Assembly: GCF_001870905.1 (NCBI RefSeq)
Contig: NZ_LNDC01000135.1
Span: 1-64,000 of the forward strand
Direction of reading: 5' to 3'
Source of the DNA: Geitlerinema sp. PCC 9228
Lineage (GTDB): Bacteria; Cyanobacteriota; Cyanobacteriia; Cyanobacteriales; PCC-9228
Length of the DNA: 64,000 nucleotides
The notes below the pieces were generated by a model. The model was not told the origin of the DNA and made no database searches. It saw nothing but the letters and a program-made list of their open reading frames with translations. Position numbers and translations under genes: made by a program. Below, piece after piece: positions 38,588 to 48,493 of this stretch (the stretch's first letter is position 1; each line of letters starts with the position of its first letter).

Positions 38588-39085
38588 TTAGCTGCGCATG
38601 CGAATCACCAAGGAACGGTGGGGTTCTTGACCGCGGCTGTAGGTTTCCAAATCCGTATCTTCTGATAAGAGATTGTGAACCTGTCGCCGTTCCGCCGCCG
38701 ATAGTTCCTTCAGTTCCTGTTCTTCGCCTGTCTGGCGAACAGTTTCCACAGCTTCGGAAGCGATGCGCTTGAGTTCTTCCAAGCGGCGCAGTCGATAGCC
38801 GTCCAACTCTACAGTATAGGCAGCTTGCTCTTCAGGGGCGCATCCTAAATTAAGAATGGTATTGGCCATGTATTGAATGGCATCGAGGGCTTCGCCACGC
38901 GCCCCGGTTAAGGCTTTCACCTGTTTGGGCGTCAAATACGCGGCATCAATGGTCAGCCAATAACTCGCTCCAAATTCGCTTTCTTGGAAGGTTGACTTCA
39001 CGGGAACCGACAAGCCAACCAGTTGGAGGAGTTCTTCTAGCCACTCTTGCCCTTGCTCCTGTTTTTTGCTGCTTGGTTCCACCAT
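38588..39085 (-). CDS. Jag/KhpB-type RNA-binding protein
   Basis: 165 residues with a KH-like segment (LTPKQVKALTGARGEALDAIQYMANTIL, about 51-78) and an R3H domain (ELSAAERRQVHNLLSEDTDLETYS... HRSLVIR) at the C terminus. The N-terminal Jag_N domain of some homologues is absent. The start shares one base with the yidC stop (TAATG), so the two are translationally coupled, the standard yidC-jag arrangement. Confidence 0.92.
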   Translation of the reverse strand: MVEPSSKKQEQGQEWLEELLQLVGLSVPVKSTFQESEFGASYWLTIDAAYLTPKQVKALTGARGEALDAIQYMANTILNLGCAPEEQAAYTVELDGYRLRRLEELKRIASEAVETVRQTGEEQELKELSAAERRQVHNLLSEDTDLETYSRGQEPHRSLVIRMRS

Positions 39086-40251
39086 TAGGCTTTCTTCTTA
39101 GAACGCCCGGATTCAAAAGGCAGCTCCCCATCTTTGGATTTGCCGTCTTTCTTCTGAGATTTTTCCGCTTCTTTTTCTTGCTGTTCGACCAATTTCTGCA
39201 AGTTTTCCGGAAGCGGTTCCCGGGAGAGAATAAAGGTTTGTGCAGTTTGGAAAATATTGGCTACCACCATGTACATCAAAACCCCAGCCGGCAGCGGAAA
39301 GAATAGAAACATTCCCGAAAACAGCACTGGGGTAATTTTGTTGATGGTATCCTGTTGCGGGTTGCTGCTGCTTTGTCCTGGTCCTTGACCTGATAGGATT
39401 TGGTTGAGGTACAAGCTGGCACCGAAAAACAGCACCATACCCACGATATCCCAATGGATGGTGCCATCTTCATCTACAGCACCTACACTGCCCAAGGCTT
39501 CGATAAATAGAAATCCTTCTTCGGCAGCAATCCCAGGAATGGTGGCTTGAATGGTCGCCGATCCTGGTTGCAACGCTTCGATGGTACCATCCGGACGTAC
39601 GTTCACCCGTTCGGCACCTTGGGTAACTTCCCAATTGGGCGAGAGGTTTTCTCGATCGTATTTTTGGATAAAATTCTGCAAGGGAGTCCCTTCGGGGGTT
39701 TGGAATTCTATCTTGGTGGTTTCCCCGACCGCCAGTTGATTGCCACTGGGCAAAATGGCGTTCATGGGGACGTGGTTGTTTTCCGCCAGATAGACATTCT
39801 GCGAGTCGGTGCTATAAGGCTGCGGTTGAATGCGCTCGACTTGTTCTTTGGCGAAGATGTCTACATCAACGGTATAGGTAACGTCGGCAAACGGCGAGCC
39901 CCGCAATGTGGCAAAGAGAGCAAAGAGAATCGGCATTTGCAGCAAAATAGGAAAGCATCCCGACAGGGGATTGCCGAATTCCTTGTATACCTTGCTCATT
40001 TCCTCCTGCTGCTTGGCAGGATCGTCTTTGTAGCGTGCTTGTATGTCTTTAATCCGCTGCTGCATCGCTGGTTGCGCTACGCGCATGCGACGCATGCTAC
40101 GGATCGATTTGGCACTCAACGGATAGAGTGCAAAGCGAATGACTAGTGTCAAGGCGACAATAGCCAAACCGTAGCTAGGCACGATCCCGTAGAAAAAGTC
40201 CAGGATCGGCAGCATGATATTGTTGGAGAGAAACCCAATCCCAAAGTCCAT
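39085..40251 (-). CDS. yidC: Membrane protein insertase YidC/Oxa1/Alb3
   Basis: Inserts proteins into the cytoplasmic and thylakoid membranes. 388 residues. The first helix ([25 protein letters not shown]) is followed by the conserved basic loop ([19 protein letters not shown]) with the functional Arg, and [24 protein letters not shown]. An unusually long insert (about 120-260) separates the membrane helices, as in other cyanobacterial members. The C terminus is Lys/Arg-rich, suiting ribosome contact. Confidence 0.95.
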   Translation of the reverse strand: MDFGIGFLSNNIMLPILDFFYGIVPSYGLAIVALTLVIRFALYPLSAKSIRSMRRMRVAQPAMQQRIKDIQARYKDDPAKQQEEMSKVYKEFGNPLSGCFPILLQMPILFALFATLRGSPFADVTYTVDVDIFAKEQVERIQPQPYSTDSQNVYLAENNHVPMNAILPSGNQLAVGETTKIEFQTPEGTPLQNFIQKYDRENLSPNWEVTQGAERVNVRPDGTIEALQPGSATIQATIPGIAAEEGFLFIEALGSVGAVDEDGTIHWDIVGMVLFFGASLYLNQILSGQGPGQSSSNPQQDTINKITPVLFSGMFLFFPLPAGVLMYMVVANIFQTAQTFILSREPLPENLQKLVEQQEKEAEKSQKKDGKSKDGELPFESGRSKKKA

Positions 40252-40455
40252 TCGTTTTTTGTCTACCTACGCCCTTGCAATTCTATTAGATTTGAATCGA
40301 ATTCGTCAGTACAACCGCCCCGATTCGCCTCGGTGGTGCAGCGTTGCTCCGCGAATACGATTTTGGTATTTTGGTTTTTCTGATGACCTGGCTCTGCGGG
40401 AGCTAGAAACAGCGGGAGAACCAAGAAAAACCTAGGGGTTGTTGGTGGGTTGGTT

Positions 40456-40872
40456 CTAAGAGCTTTGCTTTGATTTGCCTCGCTCTCCGATAGCACCGCT
40501 TTTTTGGCGGGCTTTGGCGGAAATTTTATCTTCTATGTAGTTGTAAATTTCCCGAAATCTGGGCAACGCTCTCAGTTCCAAACGGTTTCCATCTTTGAGG
40601 GTGACGACCATGTCTCCCCAACCACCCCAACCGCGGGGAACGGTGACCACTTTGGCTATTTCTGAGTAGACAATATCGGAGCGATCGCGCCCCATCCAAC
40701 CACCGGTTACGGTAATCCGACGATTGGTGATGCGATAGCGCAACCACAGGGCACGCACGATCGCCCCAATGGTCAGGGGCAGGAAAATAATGGTGACGCC
40801 TAGAAGCAAACCAACGAGCAAATCCCCAACGTGGGGACCTCCCGAATAATATACTTCTTCTTTAATACCCAT
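40456..40872 (-). CDS. PH-domain (bPH2/YdbS-like) membrane protein
   Basis: 138 residues: two hydrophobic segments (DLLVGLLLGVTIIFLPLTIGAIVRALW, about 17-43) and a bacterial PH-like domain (YRITNRRITVTGGWMGRDRSDIVYSEIAKVV). The basic C terminus is Lys/Ser-rich. It overlaps the rnpA stop by 11 bases and precedes yidC, a cluster order seen in many cyanobacteria. Its role is unknown. Confidence 0.85.
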   Translation of the reverse strand: MGIKEEVYYSGGPHVGDLLVGLLLGVTIIFLPLTIGAIVRALWLRYRITNRRITVTGGWMGRDRSDIVYSEIAKVVTVPRGWGGWGDMVVTLKDGNRLELRALPRFREIYNYIEDKISAKARQKSGAIGERGKSKQSS

Positions 40873-41266
40873 GCAGAACCTCAGCTTCGGTCAGTAACTG
40901 TTTTAATTCTCGCAAAATTTGTTCGTAATTGCACTCCGGCGATCGCTGGCGCACGCCAACCACCACCATCCACCCGGGTTCCATCTGTGGTAGCAACTCC
41001 CGCAAAGCAGCACGGATGCGCCTTTTGAATCGATTGCGCACCACCGCTCGTTTGTCTACTTTTTGACTGACGGAAATGCCGATGCGTGTAGGAGAGTGAC
41101 GAGGACTTTTTTCAGTGGCCTCGCCCTCTCCCGAACCAACAGATGGGGAGACATCGGCATATTTCCAAACTCGCAAACGCAAATGTTTGGATTGCCGCCG
41201 CTTGCCTTTTTGATAGACCAGCAAAAAGTCGCGACGATGTTTGAGTCGGTTTTCTTGCGGTAACAC
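40862..41266 (-). CDS. rnpA: Ribonuclease P protein component
   Basis: Protein subunit that helps RNase P RNA mature tRNA 5' ends. 134 residues from a GTG at 41266. It begins MLPQENRLKHRRDFLLVYQKGKR and carries the RNR motif region KRAVVRNRFKRRIRAALRE. An insertion of about 20 residues (PSVGSGEGEATEKSPRHS) in the middle makes it longer than E. coli RnpA. It lies 28 bases behind rpmH. Confidence 0.94.
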   Translation of the reverse strand: MLPQENRLKHRRDFLLVYQKGKRRQSKHLRLRVWKYADVSPSVGSGEGEATEKSPRHSPTRIGISVSQKVDKRAVVRNRFKRRIRAALRELLPQMEPGWMVVVGVRQRSPECNYEQILRELKQLLTEAEVLHGY

Positions 41267-41294
41267 GTCCGAATTGACGAACTGTTAGTAGCGA

Positions 41295-41432
41295 TTAAAG
41301 TGCAATGCGATGGCGACCTTTGCGGCGGCGAGCGTTGATGGTTTTTCTCCCGTTTCTGGTGCGCATGCGTACCCGAAAGCCTGAGGTTCTTCTTCTGCGA
41401 CGGTTGGTACCGCGTAATGTCCGCTGCGGCAT
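41295..41432 (-). CDS. rpmH: 50S ribosomal protein L34
   Basis: 45-residue, Arg-rich large-subunit protein: [20 protein letters not shown], then [20 protein letters not shown]. The sequence and length match L34. It heads the rpmH-rnpA-PH-yidC-jag string. dnaA is not in sight, as usual in cyanobacteria. Confidence 0.96.
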   Translation of the reverse strand: MPQRTLRGTNRRRRRTSGFRVRMRTRNGRKTINARRRKGRHRIAL

Positions 41433-41522
41433 ACGTACTTCCCTCCTTGCTAGCTAGCTCCACTGGACTGGAAAAAACCACAGCATTCTATCATAACACG
41501 GTTTGGGGGGATTTGGAGGCAA

Positions 41523-42062
41523 TTAGTCGATGGTGAGCACCCAAGTACCTATGTAGCGTAGCAGAGGAACGTCTCCGGGAGATTCAATGCGAGCGTTGAA
41601 ATAGTACATGCCGCCAAAATCGGGATTGTCCACATCGGAAAATTTCAGCTCCACTTTTTTGCCAGCGGGAACTGGTTCGAGGGGATAAATTTCAATGACG
41701 TGGTTTTCTGGGTCCCAAATGACTTCATCGAGTTCTACAGATTTGCGATTGTCGCCCTCACCTACCAAAACTTCGACTCGATCGACGTTGAATTCGCCGT
41801 CGTAGTAATCGGGGTAATCGATGACAAAGCGGGCGGCTGCCAATTCCATTTTATCGGCGGGGATGCGCAGGTGGTAGCGATCGCTATCATCTTCTGATTC
41901 TCCCGATTCCAGGAAAAAGTTCAGTTGATTTTTTTGTTCGGGACCGCCAAAAATGGTAAAACCTGGCAGCTGTTGCCCCGAAGCTACGGTGGGGATACTC
42001 ACCCCCACAGAACCAGCCAAAATGGCGGCTACAACCAAACGTGCTTTTTTTCCAGCGAACAT
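41523..42062 (-). CDS. DUF2808 secreted protein
   Basis: 179 residues from the ATG at 42062, preceded by GAGG; a TTG at 42074 is too close to that ribosome-binding site. A signal peptide (MFAGKKARLVVAAILAGSVG... SIPTVASGQ) is followed by the DUF2808 core (YHLRIPADKMELAAARFVI; EVIWDPENHVIEIYPLEPVPAGKKVEL). The family is mostly cyanobacterial, secreted and of unknown function. Acidic overall. Confidence 0.85.
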   Translation of the reverse strand: MFAGKKARLVVAAILAGSVGVSIPTVASGQQLPGFTIFGGPEQKNQLNFFLESGESEDDSDRYHLRIPADKMELAAARFVIDYPDYYDGEFNVDRVEVLVGEGDNRKSVELDEVIWDPENHVIEIYPLEPVPAGKKVELKFSDVDNPDFGGMYYFNARIESPGDVPLLRYIGTWVLTID

Positions 42063-42895
42063 AGGCTTATCCAATCCTCAAGGAATATAACGCTGCGGGA
42101 AGCTCTCCGTCGCTTTCCATCAGAAGGCAAGGAACTGCCAGCGCACGGCGTGCAGGTCGCGACCCAGCATAGAAGCGAAAGGAGATCCAACTTTCTATGA
42201 TACAGGGAAATTGCTTCAAAACTCCCTACCCCAAAGACACTGGTACCAGCTCAATTAGTTCCAGCTCGGCTACCGATACGGCTACGGTGGTTGCTTGCCC
42301 CTTCATTTCCCAACAGAAATGAAACCCGTTTTCTGCTCGCTCAACCATTGGAAAATAGCCACAAATACAGGAGGTTTCGCCAGGATTTTGCTTTAGTAAC
42401 TACCTTGTTATCAAAAATCTACCGGAGATGCGATCGCTTCCTGACAGAGATTTCTCTAGCAAAAATTCCTCCCCAAACCCCTTTCCCAGCAAGGAATTGC
42501 CCCGCCAGATTTTCGGTACCATCCATTCTTTTTGCGCCTTGTTTGTCCAGGAAAATTCTGTTAAGACAAGCTAAAAATATCTTTCCATCTTTGGGGATCG
42601 GTTTACCATGCAATAGATTGGACCAACCCAATAGGTAGAAAGAAAAAAGCGCCAACAGAACTATCCCCAACTCCCCATATGCCTGCCCAACAGCCGAGTT
42701 AAGTCATCCGGCGTGCGTTGGGAAAATCTCGACCCACATCCCACCCGTCTGTGCTGGGGAACCATGCACCCAAACACGCGCAACACTGACCAGCAGCCAT
42801 TGCTAGACCCTTAGCCGGTTCCCCAACAACGAGCAACAACCACGCGATCGCGGTGGCGAGGGAAATGGGATGGAAAAATCGTTAGGAGGTTCTCT
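42063..42895. other. Non-coding stretch before pntAA
   Basis: About 830 bases between the divergent DUF2808 gene and pntAA. Short frames (for example 42197-42322 and 42419-42670) lack ribosome-binding sites and recognisable families. A GCGATCGC octamer lies near 42430 and a second near 42845. The pntAA ribosome-binding site AGGAGG is at 42884-42889. Confidence 0.5.
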
Positions 42896-44038
42896 ATGAA
42901 AATTGCTATTGCCAAAGAAAATGAATTAGGAGAGCGCCGCGTTGCTTGCGTTCCCGACGTAATCCGCCGGCTGGCAAGCGAGCAAACCGAAATTTGGGTA
43001 GCCTCCGGTGCCGGAGAAGCTGCCTTTTTTTCCGACGCCGACTACCAACAAGCCGGTGCCAGCATCGAGTCCGATCCGGCGAAGCTCTGGTCTCAAGCCG
43101 ATGTGGTCGTGAAAGTGGCCCCGCCCAAACCAGAAGAAATCGAAGCTTTGCAACCGGGAACCCTGCTGGTGGGTATGCTCAACCCCTGGCAAAATTTGGA
43201 ACTCATACAGCAACTAGCCCAAAAACAAGTAACGGCTTTGGCGATGGAAGCCATCCCCCGCACCAGTAAAGCCCAAAGCATGGATGCCCTCTCTTCCCAA
43301 GCTTCTATTGCCGGATACAAAGCCACCTTGCTGGCGGCTACTGCCCTGCCCAAATATTTCCCCATGCTAACCACAGCCGCCGGCACGGTTCGCCCTGCGA
43401 AGGTATTCGTTATCGGTGCTGGGGTAGCGGGTTTGCAAGCGATCGCGACTGCCCGCCGTTTGGGGGCCATCGTACAAGCCTACGATATTCGTTCCGAGGT
43501 AAAAGAACAAATCGAAAGCTTGGGTGCCACCTTCGTAGAAGTAGAACTCGAAGAAGAAACCAGCAGCGAAGGCGGCTATGCCAAAGAAGTCTCGGCGGAT
43601 ACCCAACAACGCATTCAAGAAAAAGTAGCCGATACCATTGCGGACTCCGATGTCGTCCTGACCACTGCCCAAGTTCCCGGCAAGAAAGCACCGCAGTTGG
43701 TCAGCGACGCCACCATTGCTAGAATGCGCCCCGGTTCCGTGATTGTAGACGTAGCTGCCGAACAGGGCGGCAACTGCGAAGGGACCGAAGCCGGCAAAGA
43801 TGTGGTGCGCCACGGCGTTACCATTATTGGTCCTGTCAACCTTCCTTCCTCGGTTCCCGTTCACGCCAGCCAGCTATACGCCAAAAATATTGCTTCCCTA
43901 CTCAAATACATCATCTCCGATGGCCATTTGAATCTCAATTGGGATGACGAAATCATCAGTCAAAGCTGTATAACCCATCAAGGCGAAATTGTCAACCCCA
44001 AAGTGCGAGAACTCGTGGAACAATTAGCCATTAAATAG
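42896..44038 (+). CDS. pntAA: NAD(P) transhydrogenase subunit alpha part 1
   Basis: NAD(H)-binding domain I of the proton-pumping transhydrogenase, which couples NADH/NADP+ exchange to the membrane proton gradient. 380 residues starting MKIAIAKENELGERRVACVP. It has the alanine-dehydrogenase/PNT fold with FVIGAGVAGLQAIATARRLGA as the NAD Rossmann motif and the RSEVKEQIESLGATFVEVE segment. The alpha chain is split in two, as in other cyanobacteria: this part has no membrane helices. Confidence 0.95.
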   Translation: MKIAIAKENELGERRVACVPDVIRRLASEQTEIWVASGAGEAAFFSDADYQQAGASIESDPAKLWSQADVVVKVAPPKPEEIEALQPGTLLVGMLNPWQNLELIQQLAQKQVTALAMEAIPRTSKAQSMDALSSQASIAGYKATLLAATALPKYFPMLTTAAGTVRPAKVFVIGAGVAGLQAIATARRLGAIVQAYDIRSEVKEQIESLGATFVEVELEEETSSEGGYAKEVSADTQQRIQEKVADTIADSDVVLTTAQVPGKKAPQLVSDATIARMRPGSVIVDVAAEQGGNCEGTEAGKDVVRHGVTIIGPVNLPSSVPVHASQLYAKNIASLLKYIISDGHLNLNWDDEIISQSCITHQGEIVNPKVRELVEQLAIK

Positions 44039-44106
44039 CTTGCTGGAAGGGTCTCAAATCAAACTTAGCCTTTAGTATTGTTCGTTTTGTTTGTGGAGGT
44101 TTTTTG

Positions 44107-44400
44107 ATGCTGGAAAGTTTAATACCAGCCTTATTCGTTTTCGTTTTAGCGGCATTTGTGGGTTTTGAAGTGATTAATAAGGTGCCACCCACCTTGCATA
44201 CGCCCTTAATGTCTGGTGCCAATGCCATTTCTGGGATTACTGCCATTGGTGCTTTGTTAGTGGTTGGTGCCCGCGAGTGGGATATCACAGAAGCTTTGGG
44301 CTTTGCTGCTTTGATTTTCGCCACCATCAACGTGGTAGGCGGTTTTATCGTCACCGACCGCATGTTGCAAATGTTCAAGAAGAAGGAGGAGGCCAAATAG
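44107..44400 (+). CDS. pntAB: NAD(P) transhydrogenase subunit alpha part 2
   Basis: Membrane part of the split alpha chain: 97 residues with three to four hydrophobic helices. The conserved segment EVINKVPPTLHTPLMSGANAISGI is near residues 21-44. The ATG at 44107 follows TGGAGG at 44094-44099. It lies between pntAA and pntB, three bases before pntB. Confidence 0.94.
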   Translation: MLESLIPALFVFVLAAFVGFEVINKVPPTLHTPLMSGANAISGITAIGALLVVGAREWDITEALGFAALIFATINVVGGFIVTDRMLQMFKKKEEAK

Positions 44401-44403
44401 TCT

Positions 44404-45810
44404 ATGAATGAGTACGTAGACTCTGGAATTCAGCTAGCCTACTTAGGGGCAGCTTCCCTATTTATTTTGGGACTCAAACAGTTGGGTAGTCCGGCAACCG
44501 CCCGTCGCGGCAACTTGCTGGCGGCTTTGGGGATGTTTGTGGCCGTGGTAGCCACCCTGCTGTATCAAGAAGTGCTCAACTACCAAACTATCCTCATCGG
44601 CATCGCCATTGGTGCCGGTATTGGCGCGATCGCTGCCCAAAAAGTGGAAATGACCGCCATGCCGCAAATGGTGGGTCTGTTCAACGGTTTGGGGGGGGCC
44701 GCTTCCGCGTTGGTTGCCAGCGGTGAGTTTTGGCAGCTAGCCAACAGCAGCGAATTGATTTCCCCAGATACCAACTTCACCATTTTGCTGAGTATTTTTA
44801 TTGGTGGGGTCACTTTTTCCGGTAGTTTGATTGCTTTTTCTAAATTGCAACGCCTCTTGCCCGGTGCCCCGCTCACATTTCCCCTGCAGCAACCTTTTAA
44901 CCTAACGTTGTTAGGGGTTTTTCTAGCAAGCAGCGCCTACTTACTCTTCTTTGAACCTGGCAATCTCACCGCCTTTGCTGCGATCGCTGCTGTTTCCCTG
45001 GTTTTGGGCATCATGTTCGTGTTGCCCATTGGCGGCGGCGATATGCCGGTGGTAATCTCCCTTTTGAACTCCTTCTCGGGGTTGGCAGCCAGTGCCGCTG
45101 GTTTTGTCATTAAAAACAACATGCTGATTATCGCTGGTGCCTTGGTAGGGGCATCGGGCATTATTTTGACGGTCATCATGTGCAAAGCCATGAACCGTTC
45201 CCTCACCAGCGTTCTCTTTGGGGCTTTTGGTGCCAGCGAAGGCACAGCTGCCGCCACTTCCAGTACGCAAAAAGAGAAAACCGTACGCTCTCTAGATGCG
45301 GAAGAAGCTGCTATGATGTTAGGCTATGCCCGTTCCGTGGTCATCGTTCCCGGATATGGTATGGCAGTCGCCCAGGCACAACACTCCGTACAAGAGTTGG
45401 TGGATTTGCTAGAGAAAAAGGGCGTGGAAGTAAAATACGCCATCCATCCAGTTGCCGGTCGCATGCCAGGGCATATGAACGTTTTGCTGGCGGAAGCCAA
45501 CGTTCCCTACCCGCAACTGTACGATATGGAGGATATCAATCCCCAGTTTGGACAAACAGACGTGGCTTTGGTGATTGGTGCCAACGATGTGGTCAATCCC
45601 GCAGCGAGGGAACAACAAGATAGCCCCATTTACGGCATGCCAATTTTGAACGTAGATACCGCCAAAAACACCATTGTCATCAAGCGTAGCTTGAGTACGG
45701 GATTTGCCGGCATCGATAACGACTTGTTTTACAGGAATAAAACGTTTATGATGTTTGGCAGCGCGAAAGATATGGTGACGCAGCTGGTAAATGAGGTAAA
45801 ACAGTTGTAA
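44404..45810 (+). CDS. pntB: NAD(P) transhydrogenase subunit beta
   Basis: Membrane channel (domain II) and NADP(H)-binding domain III. 468 residues: eight or nine hydrophobic helices in the first 280, then the soluble domain with VVIVPGYGMAVAQAQHSVQEL as the NADP Rossmann motif, HPVAGRMPGHMNVLLAEA and DVALVIGANDVVNPAA. It completes the operon started by pntAA. In cyanobacteria the enzyme sits in the thylakoid membrane and makes NADPH under mixotrophic conditions. Confidence 0.95.
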   Translation: MNEYVDSGIQLAYLGAASLFILGLKQLGSPATARRGNLLAALGMFVAVVATLLYQEVLNYQTILIGIAIGAGIGAIAAQKVEMTAMPQMVGLFNGLGGAASALVASGEFWQLANSSELISPDTNFTILLSIFIGGVTFSGSLIAFSKLQRLLPGAPLTFPLQQPFNLTLLGVFLASSAYLLFFEPGNLTAFAAIAAVSLVLGIMFVLPIGGGDMPVVISLLNSFSGLAASAAGFVIKNNMLIIAGALVGASGIILTVIMCKAMNRSLTSVLFGAFGASEGTAAATSSTQKEKTVRSLDAEEAAMMLGYARSVVIVPGYGMAVAQAQHSVQELVDLLEKKGVEVKYAIHPVAGRMPGHMNVLLAEANVPYPQLYDMEDINPQFGQTDVALVIGANDVVNPAAREQQDSPIYGMPILNVDTAKNTIVIKRSLSTGFAGIDNDLFYRNKTFMMFGSAKDMVTQLVNEVKQL

Positions 45811-45822
45811 GTAATCTCGTCG

Positions 45823-45842
45823 GGGCGAACGGTAGTTCGCCC
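45823..45842. terminator. Hairpin after pntB
   Basis: A perfect 8-bp stem (GGGCGAAC / GTTCGCCC) around GGTA, 12 bases after the pntB stop and followed by TTATC. It looks like the short GGGGCGAA-type repeats frequent in cyanobacterial spacers and may end the pnt transcript. Confidence 0.5.
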
Positions 45843-45879
45843 TTATCTAAAGGACGTAGGTAGGTAAAATTTGAACGTT

Positions 45880-46212
45880 ATGAACAAGAGCAAACAAAAT
45901 CTCCCCTTTAAAGGATTTGGTAGAAACAATCGCAAGCGACTGACAGTCACGGCTTATGGGGAAAGTGAAGATCGGGTTCATCACGTAGCCGCTGTTTTAC
46001 ATTTTGCTGACTCGGGAGATATTATCAAAACGCAATTATACGATAGTGGCGAAAGTATAGAAGTAGCTACTGAAGAAATTGTCAAATTTGCTGAAAAAGA
46101 AGATGCAGAAATTTATATGGTCAACCAGGTACTGCCGGCAGAAAGCTGTCCCCATTGCGGTGGCAAGGAATATCGCGTGGTGCGAGACGCCGATTTGGAA
46201 AGGATGCAGTAG
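45880..46212 (+). CDS. Small protein with CPHC zinc-ribbon-like end
   Basis: 110 residues from the ATG at 45880 (a TTG at 45871 is an alternative). A basic N terminus (NKSKQNLPFKGFGRNNRKR) is followed by an acidic middle part and a C-terminal CPHCGGKEYRVV, half of a zinc ribbon. I do not recognise the family. It is separated from pntB by a hairpin and is convergent with the J-domain gene. The single CXXC could bind metal only as a dimer or with other ligands. Confidence 0.65.
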   Translation: MNKSKQNLPFKGFGRNNRKRLTVTAYGESEDRVHHVAAVLHFADSGDIIKTQLYDSGESIEVATEEIVKFAEKEDAEIYMVNQVLPAESCPHCGGKEYRVVRDADLERMQ

Positions 46213-46228
46213 CTTTTTGCGGCGTCGA

Positions 46229-46780
46229 TTATTTTCCAGTGGGAGAGGTTTGCAAATATTCTTGTAATTTATCGTAGGCTTCCCGTACTTGGAGAAAAGC
46301 CTGTTTGCTGCCGCCGGGAACGTCAGGATGGGTTTGTCTGGCTTTGCGGCGATAGGCTTTGGTGAGGTCTTTTCTGGTAAAAGGCCAGGTTAAATCGAGC
46401 AGTTTTATGTAAAAATCGATTTGTCGGTTTTTTTGAGCCTCCTCGTTTTCGGAAGATTCAAAGGGATATTTGCGATCGCCGTTGGCATAGCGAGCATCTC
46501 GACCATATAAATAAGCATCGTCTGCAGTATTAAATTCCTCCCAGATTTCTTGAATGGTTTTTACCAGCAAAATCAAAAAAACAACGAACAGGGAAATAAA
46601 AATAGGAATCACCGAATACGGGTGAAGCTGGGTCAGGCAAAATACAAAAACTGGCAAAGTCTTGAGCAAAAAGAGTAAAGAATTATACTTAACCATAAAA
46701 AAATATAGTGCCAGAGCTTTAGAAAAATCTTCTAGCCATTCTTTTTCCCGGAGGACAAGCAACGCTACCAACTTTACCAA
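46229..46780 (-). CDS. Membrane protein with C-terminal J domain
   Basis: 183 residues. Two membrane helices in the first 75 residues (about 36-52 and 56-75, FLKT... and [17 protein letters not shown]) precede a charged linker and a C-terminal J-domain with the HPD motif ([20 protein letters not shown], then [10 protein letters not shown]). The HPD loop should stimulate a DnaK partner at the membrane surface. It has no Gly/Phe or zinc domain, so it is not a classical DnaJ. Confidence 0.87.
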   Translation of the reverse strand: MVKLVALLVLREKEWLEDFSKALALYFFMVKYNSLLFLLKTLPVFVFCLTQLHPYSVIPIFISLFVVFLILLVKTIQEIWEEFNTADDAYLYGRDARYANGDRKYPFESSENEEAQKNRQIDFYIKLLDLTWPFTRKDLTKAYRRKARQTHPDVPGGSKQAFLQVREAYDKLQEYLQTSPTGK

Positions 46781-46975
46781 GAATGCCTGCAGGCACGGAC
46801 AAAAATTGATATAATCAAAGGTCTACCATTGGCCAGATTGGGCTCTCCAAAAAGCGATCGCCATCGACGATCGATTGGGGAACGATTGTCTTTCTGTCAA
46901 AATAGAAATAGCAACAAAAAAAATCGATCGATTGCCCTCCTCCATCGACGACTGTACGCAAAAGCACCTTTATCT

Positions 46976-48337
46976 ATGACAATGAAAACCCCGCGCAACT
47001 ATCACATCACCACCTTCGGCTGCCAAATGAACAAAGCCGATTCCGAACGGATGGCTGGAATTTTAGACGATATGGGGTTCACCTTCGTCGAAGACCCCGA
47101 CGACGCCGATATCATTGTTTACAATACTTGTACCATTCGCGATAACGCCGAACAAAAAGTTTATTCCTATCTAGGTAAACAGGCGAAACGCAAACACCAA
47201 ACGCCAGAACTCACCCTCGTGGTTGCCGGTTGCGTGGCCCAGCAAGAAGGGGAAGCCTTAATGCGTCGCGTACCGGAGTTGGATCTGGTTTTGGGGCCGC
47301 AACATGCCAACCGCCTGCAGGATTTGCTAGAGCAAGTATTTGATGGCAATCAGGTAGTCGCTACCGAACCCATCCACATCATGGAAGACATCACCAAGCC
47401 ACGGCGGGATAGCGATATTTCCGCTTGGGTGAATGTCATTTACGGCTGTAACGAGCGTTGTACCTACTGCGTCGTTCCCAACGTCCGCGGAACCGAACAA
47501 TCCCGCATGCCAGAAGCCATTCGCGCGGAAATGGAAGAGTTGGGACGTGCGGGATACAAAGAAGTAACCCTGTTGGGTCAAAATATCGACGCTTACGGCC
47601 GTGATTTGCCGGGAGTGACCCCAGAAGGTAGGAACAAATACAACTTTACCGATTTGCTGTATTACGTTCACGACGTTCCCGGCATCGAACGCATTCGTTT
47701 TGCCACCAGCCATCCCCGCTATTTTACCGAACGTTTGATTGCGGCCTGTGCAGAACTGCCTAAGGTATGCGAACATTTTCACATTCCCTTTCAATCCGGG
47801 GATAATGACATTCTCAAAGCCATGGCGCGGGGATATACCCAGGAAAAATATCGCCGTATCGTCGATAAAATTCGCCATTACCTTCCCGACGCAGCCATCA
47901 GTGCCGATGCTATTGTCGGATTTCCCGGGGAAACGGAAGCACAATTTGAAAACACGTTAAAATTAGTGGACGATATTGGTTTCGACCAGTTAAATACAGC
48001 TGCTTATTCCCCACGTCCGGGAACAGCAGCGGCTAAAATGGAAAATGAAATCTCCGAAGAAGTGAAAAAAGACCGCCTGCAGCGTTTGAATCATTTGGTG
48101 GCCACCAAAGCCGCCGAGCGATCGCAACGGTATTACAATCGCATCGAAGAAGTACTGGTGGAAGGTGTCAATCCCAAAGACGCTTCCCAGGTCATGGGGA
48201 GAACCCGCGGCAACCGCCTAACTTTCTTCAAGGGAGATTTAGATACCCTACGAGGAAAAATCGTTCCGGTTCAAATTACCGAAGTTCGTGCTTTCAGTTT
48301 GACAGGCGAAGCTTTGGTGCCAGCTGCTGTTGGGTAG
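46976..48337 (+). CDS. miaB: tRNA-2-methylthio-N6-adenosine methylthiotransferase
   Basis: Radical-SAM enzyme adding a methylthio group to i6A37 of tRNA. 453 residues from the ATG at 46976; an ATG at 46982 is equally possible, and the frame is open to 46829 without similarity. Domains: UPF0004 with [18 protein letters not shown] and its three cluster Cys (10-, 40s- and 80s-region: CQ, NTCTIRD, VAGCVAQ), radical-SAM motif [11 protein letters not shown], and a C-terminal TRAM domain ([13 protein letters not shown]... GEALV). MiaB rather than MtaB/RimO is supported by the FGCQMN start. Confidence 0.94.
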   Translation: MTMKTPRNYHITTFGCQMNKADSERMAGILDDMGFTFVEDPDDADIIVYNTCTIRDNAEQKVYSYLGKQAKRKHQTPELTLVVAGCVAQQEGEALMRRVPELDLVLGPQHANRLQDLLEQVFDGNQVVATEPIHIMEDITKPRRDSDISAWVNVIYGCNERCTYCVVPNVRGTEQSRMPEAIRAEMEELGRAGYKEVTLLGQNIDAYGRDLPGVTPEGRNKYNFTDLLYYVHDVPGIERIRFATSHPRYFTERLIAACAELPKVCEHFHIPFQSGDNDILKAMARGYTQEKYRRIVDKIRHYLPDAAISADAIVGFPGETEAQFENTLKLVDDIGFDQLNTAAYSPRPGTAAAKMENEISEEVKKDRLQRLNHLVATKAAERSQRYYNRIEEVLVEGVNPKDASQVMGRTRGNRLTFFKGDLDTLRGKIVPVQITEVRAFSLTGEALVPAAVG

Positions 48338-48397
48338 GGAGACAGCATGGGATCGTCGACGCATGGTAGAAAGCCAACATCTAGCAACTGAAATTAA

Positions 48398-48422
48398 GGG
48401 GCAACCACACCGGGATTGCCCC
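48398..48422. repeat. REP-like hairpin between convergent genes
   Basis: A 7-bp stem (GGGGCAA / TTGCCCC) followed by TACAAG, lying between the convergent miaB and GH57 genes. The unit GGGGCAACC...GGTTGCCCC-TAC is a common dispersed cyanobacterial repeat, related to the one at 33495-33540. It may act as a shared terminator. Confidence 0.55.
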
Positions 48423-48493
48423 TACAAGAAATTGGGATTTTTGCATATGGGATTGGGGATGATGGTTGCATTTTCCCATCTCCCACGCTCCCT

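Noticed and set aside
42197-42670. Possible small genes in the gap before pntAA
   Set aside because: The short frames have no proper ribosome-binding site, no recognisable family and overlap on opposite strands.
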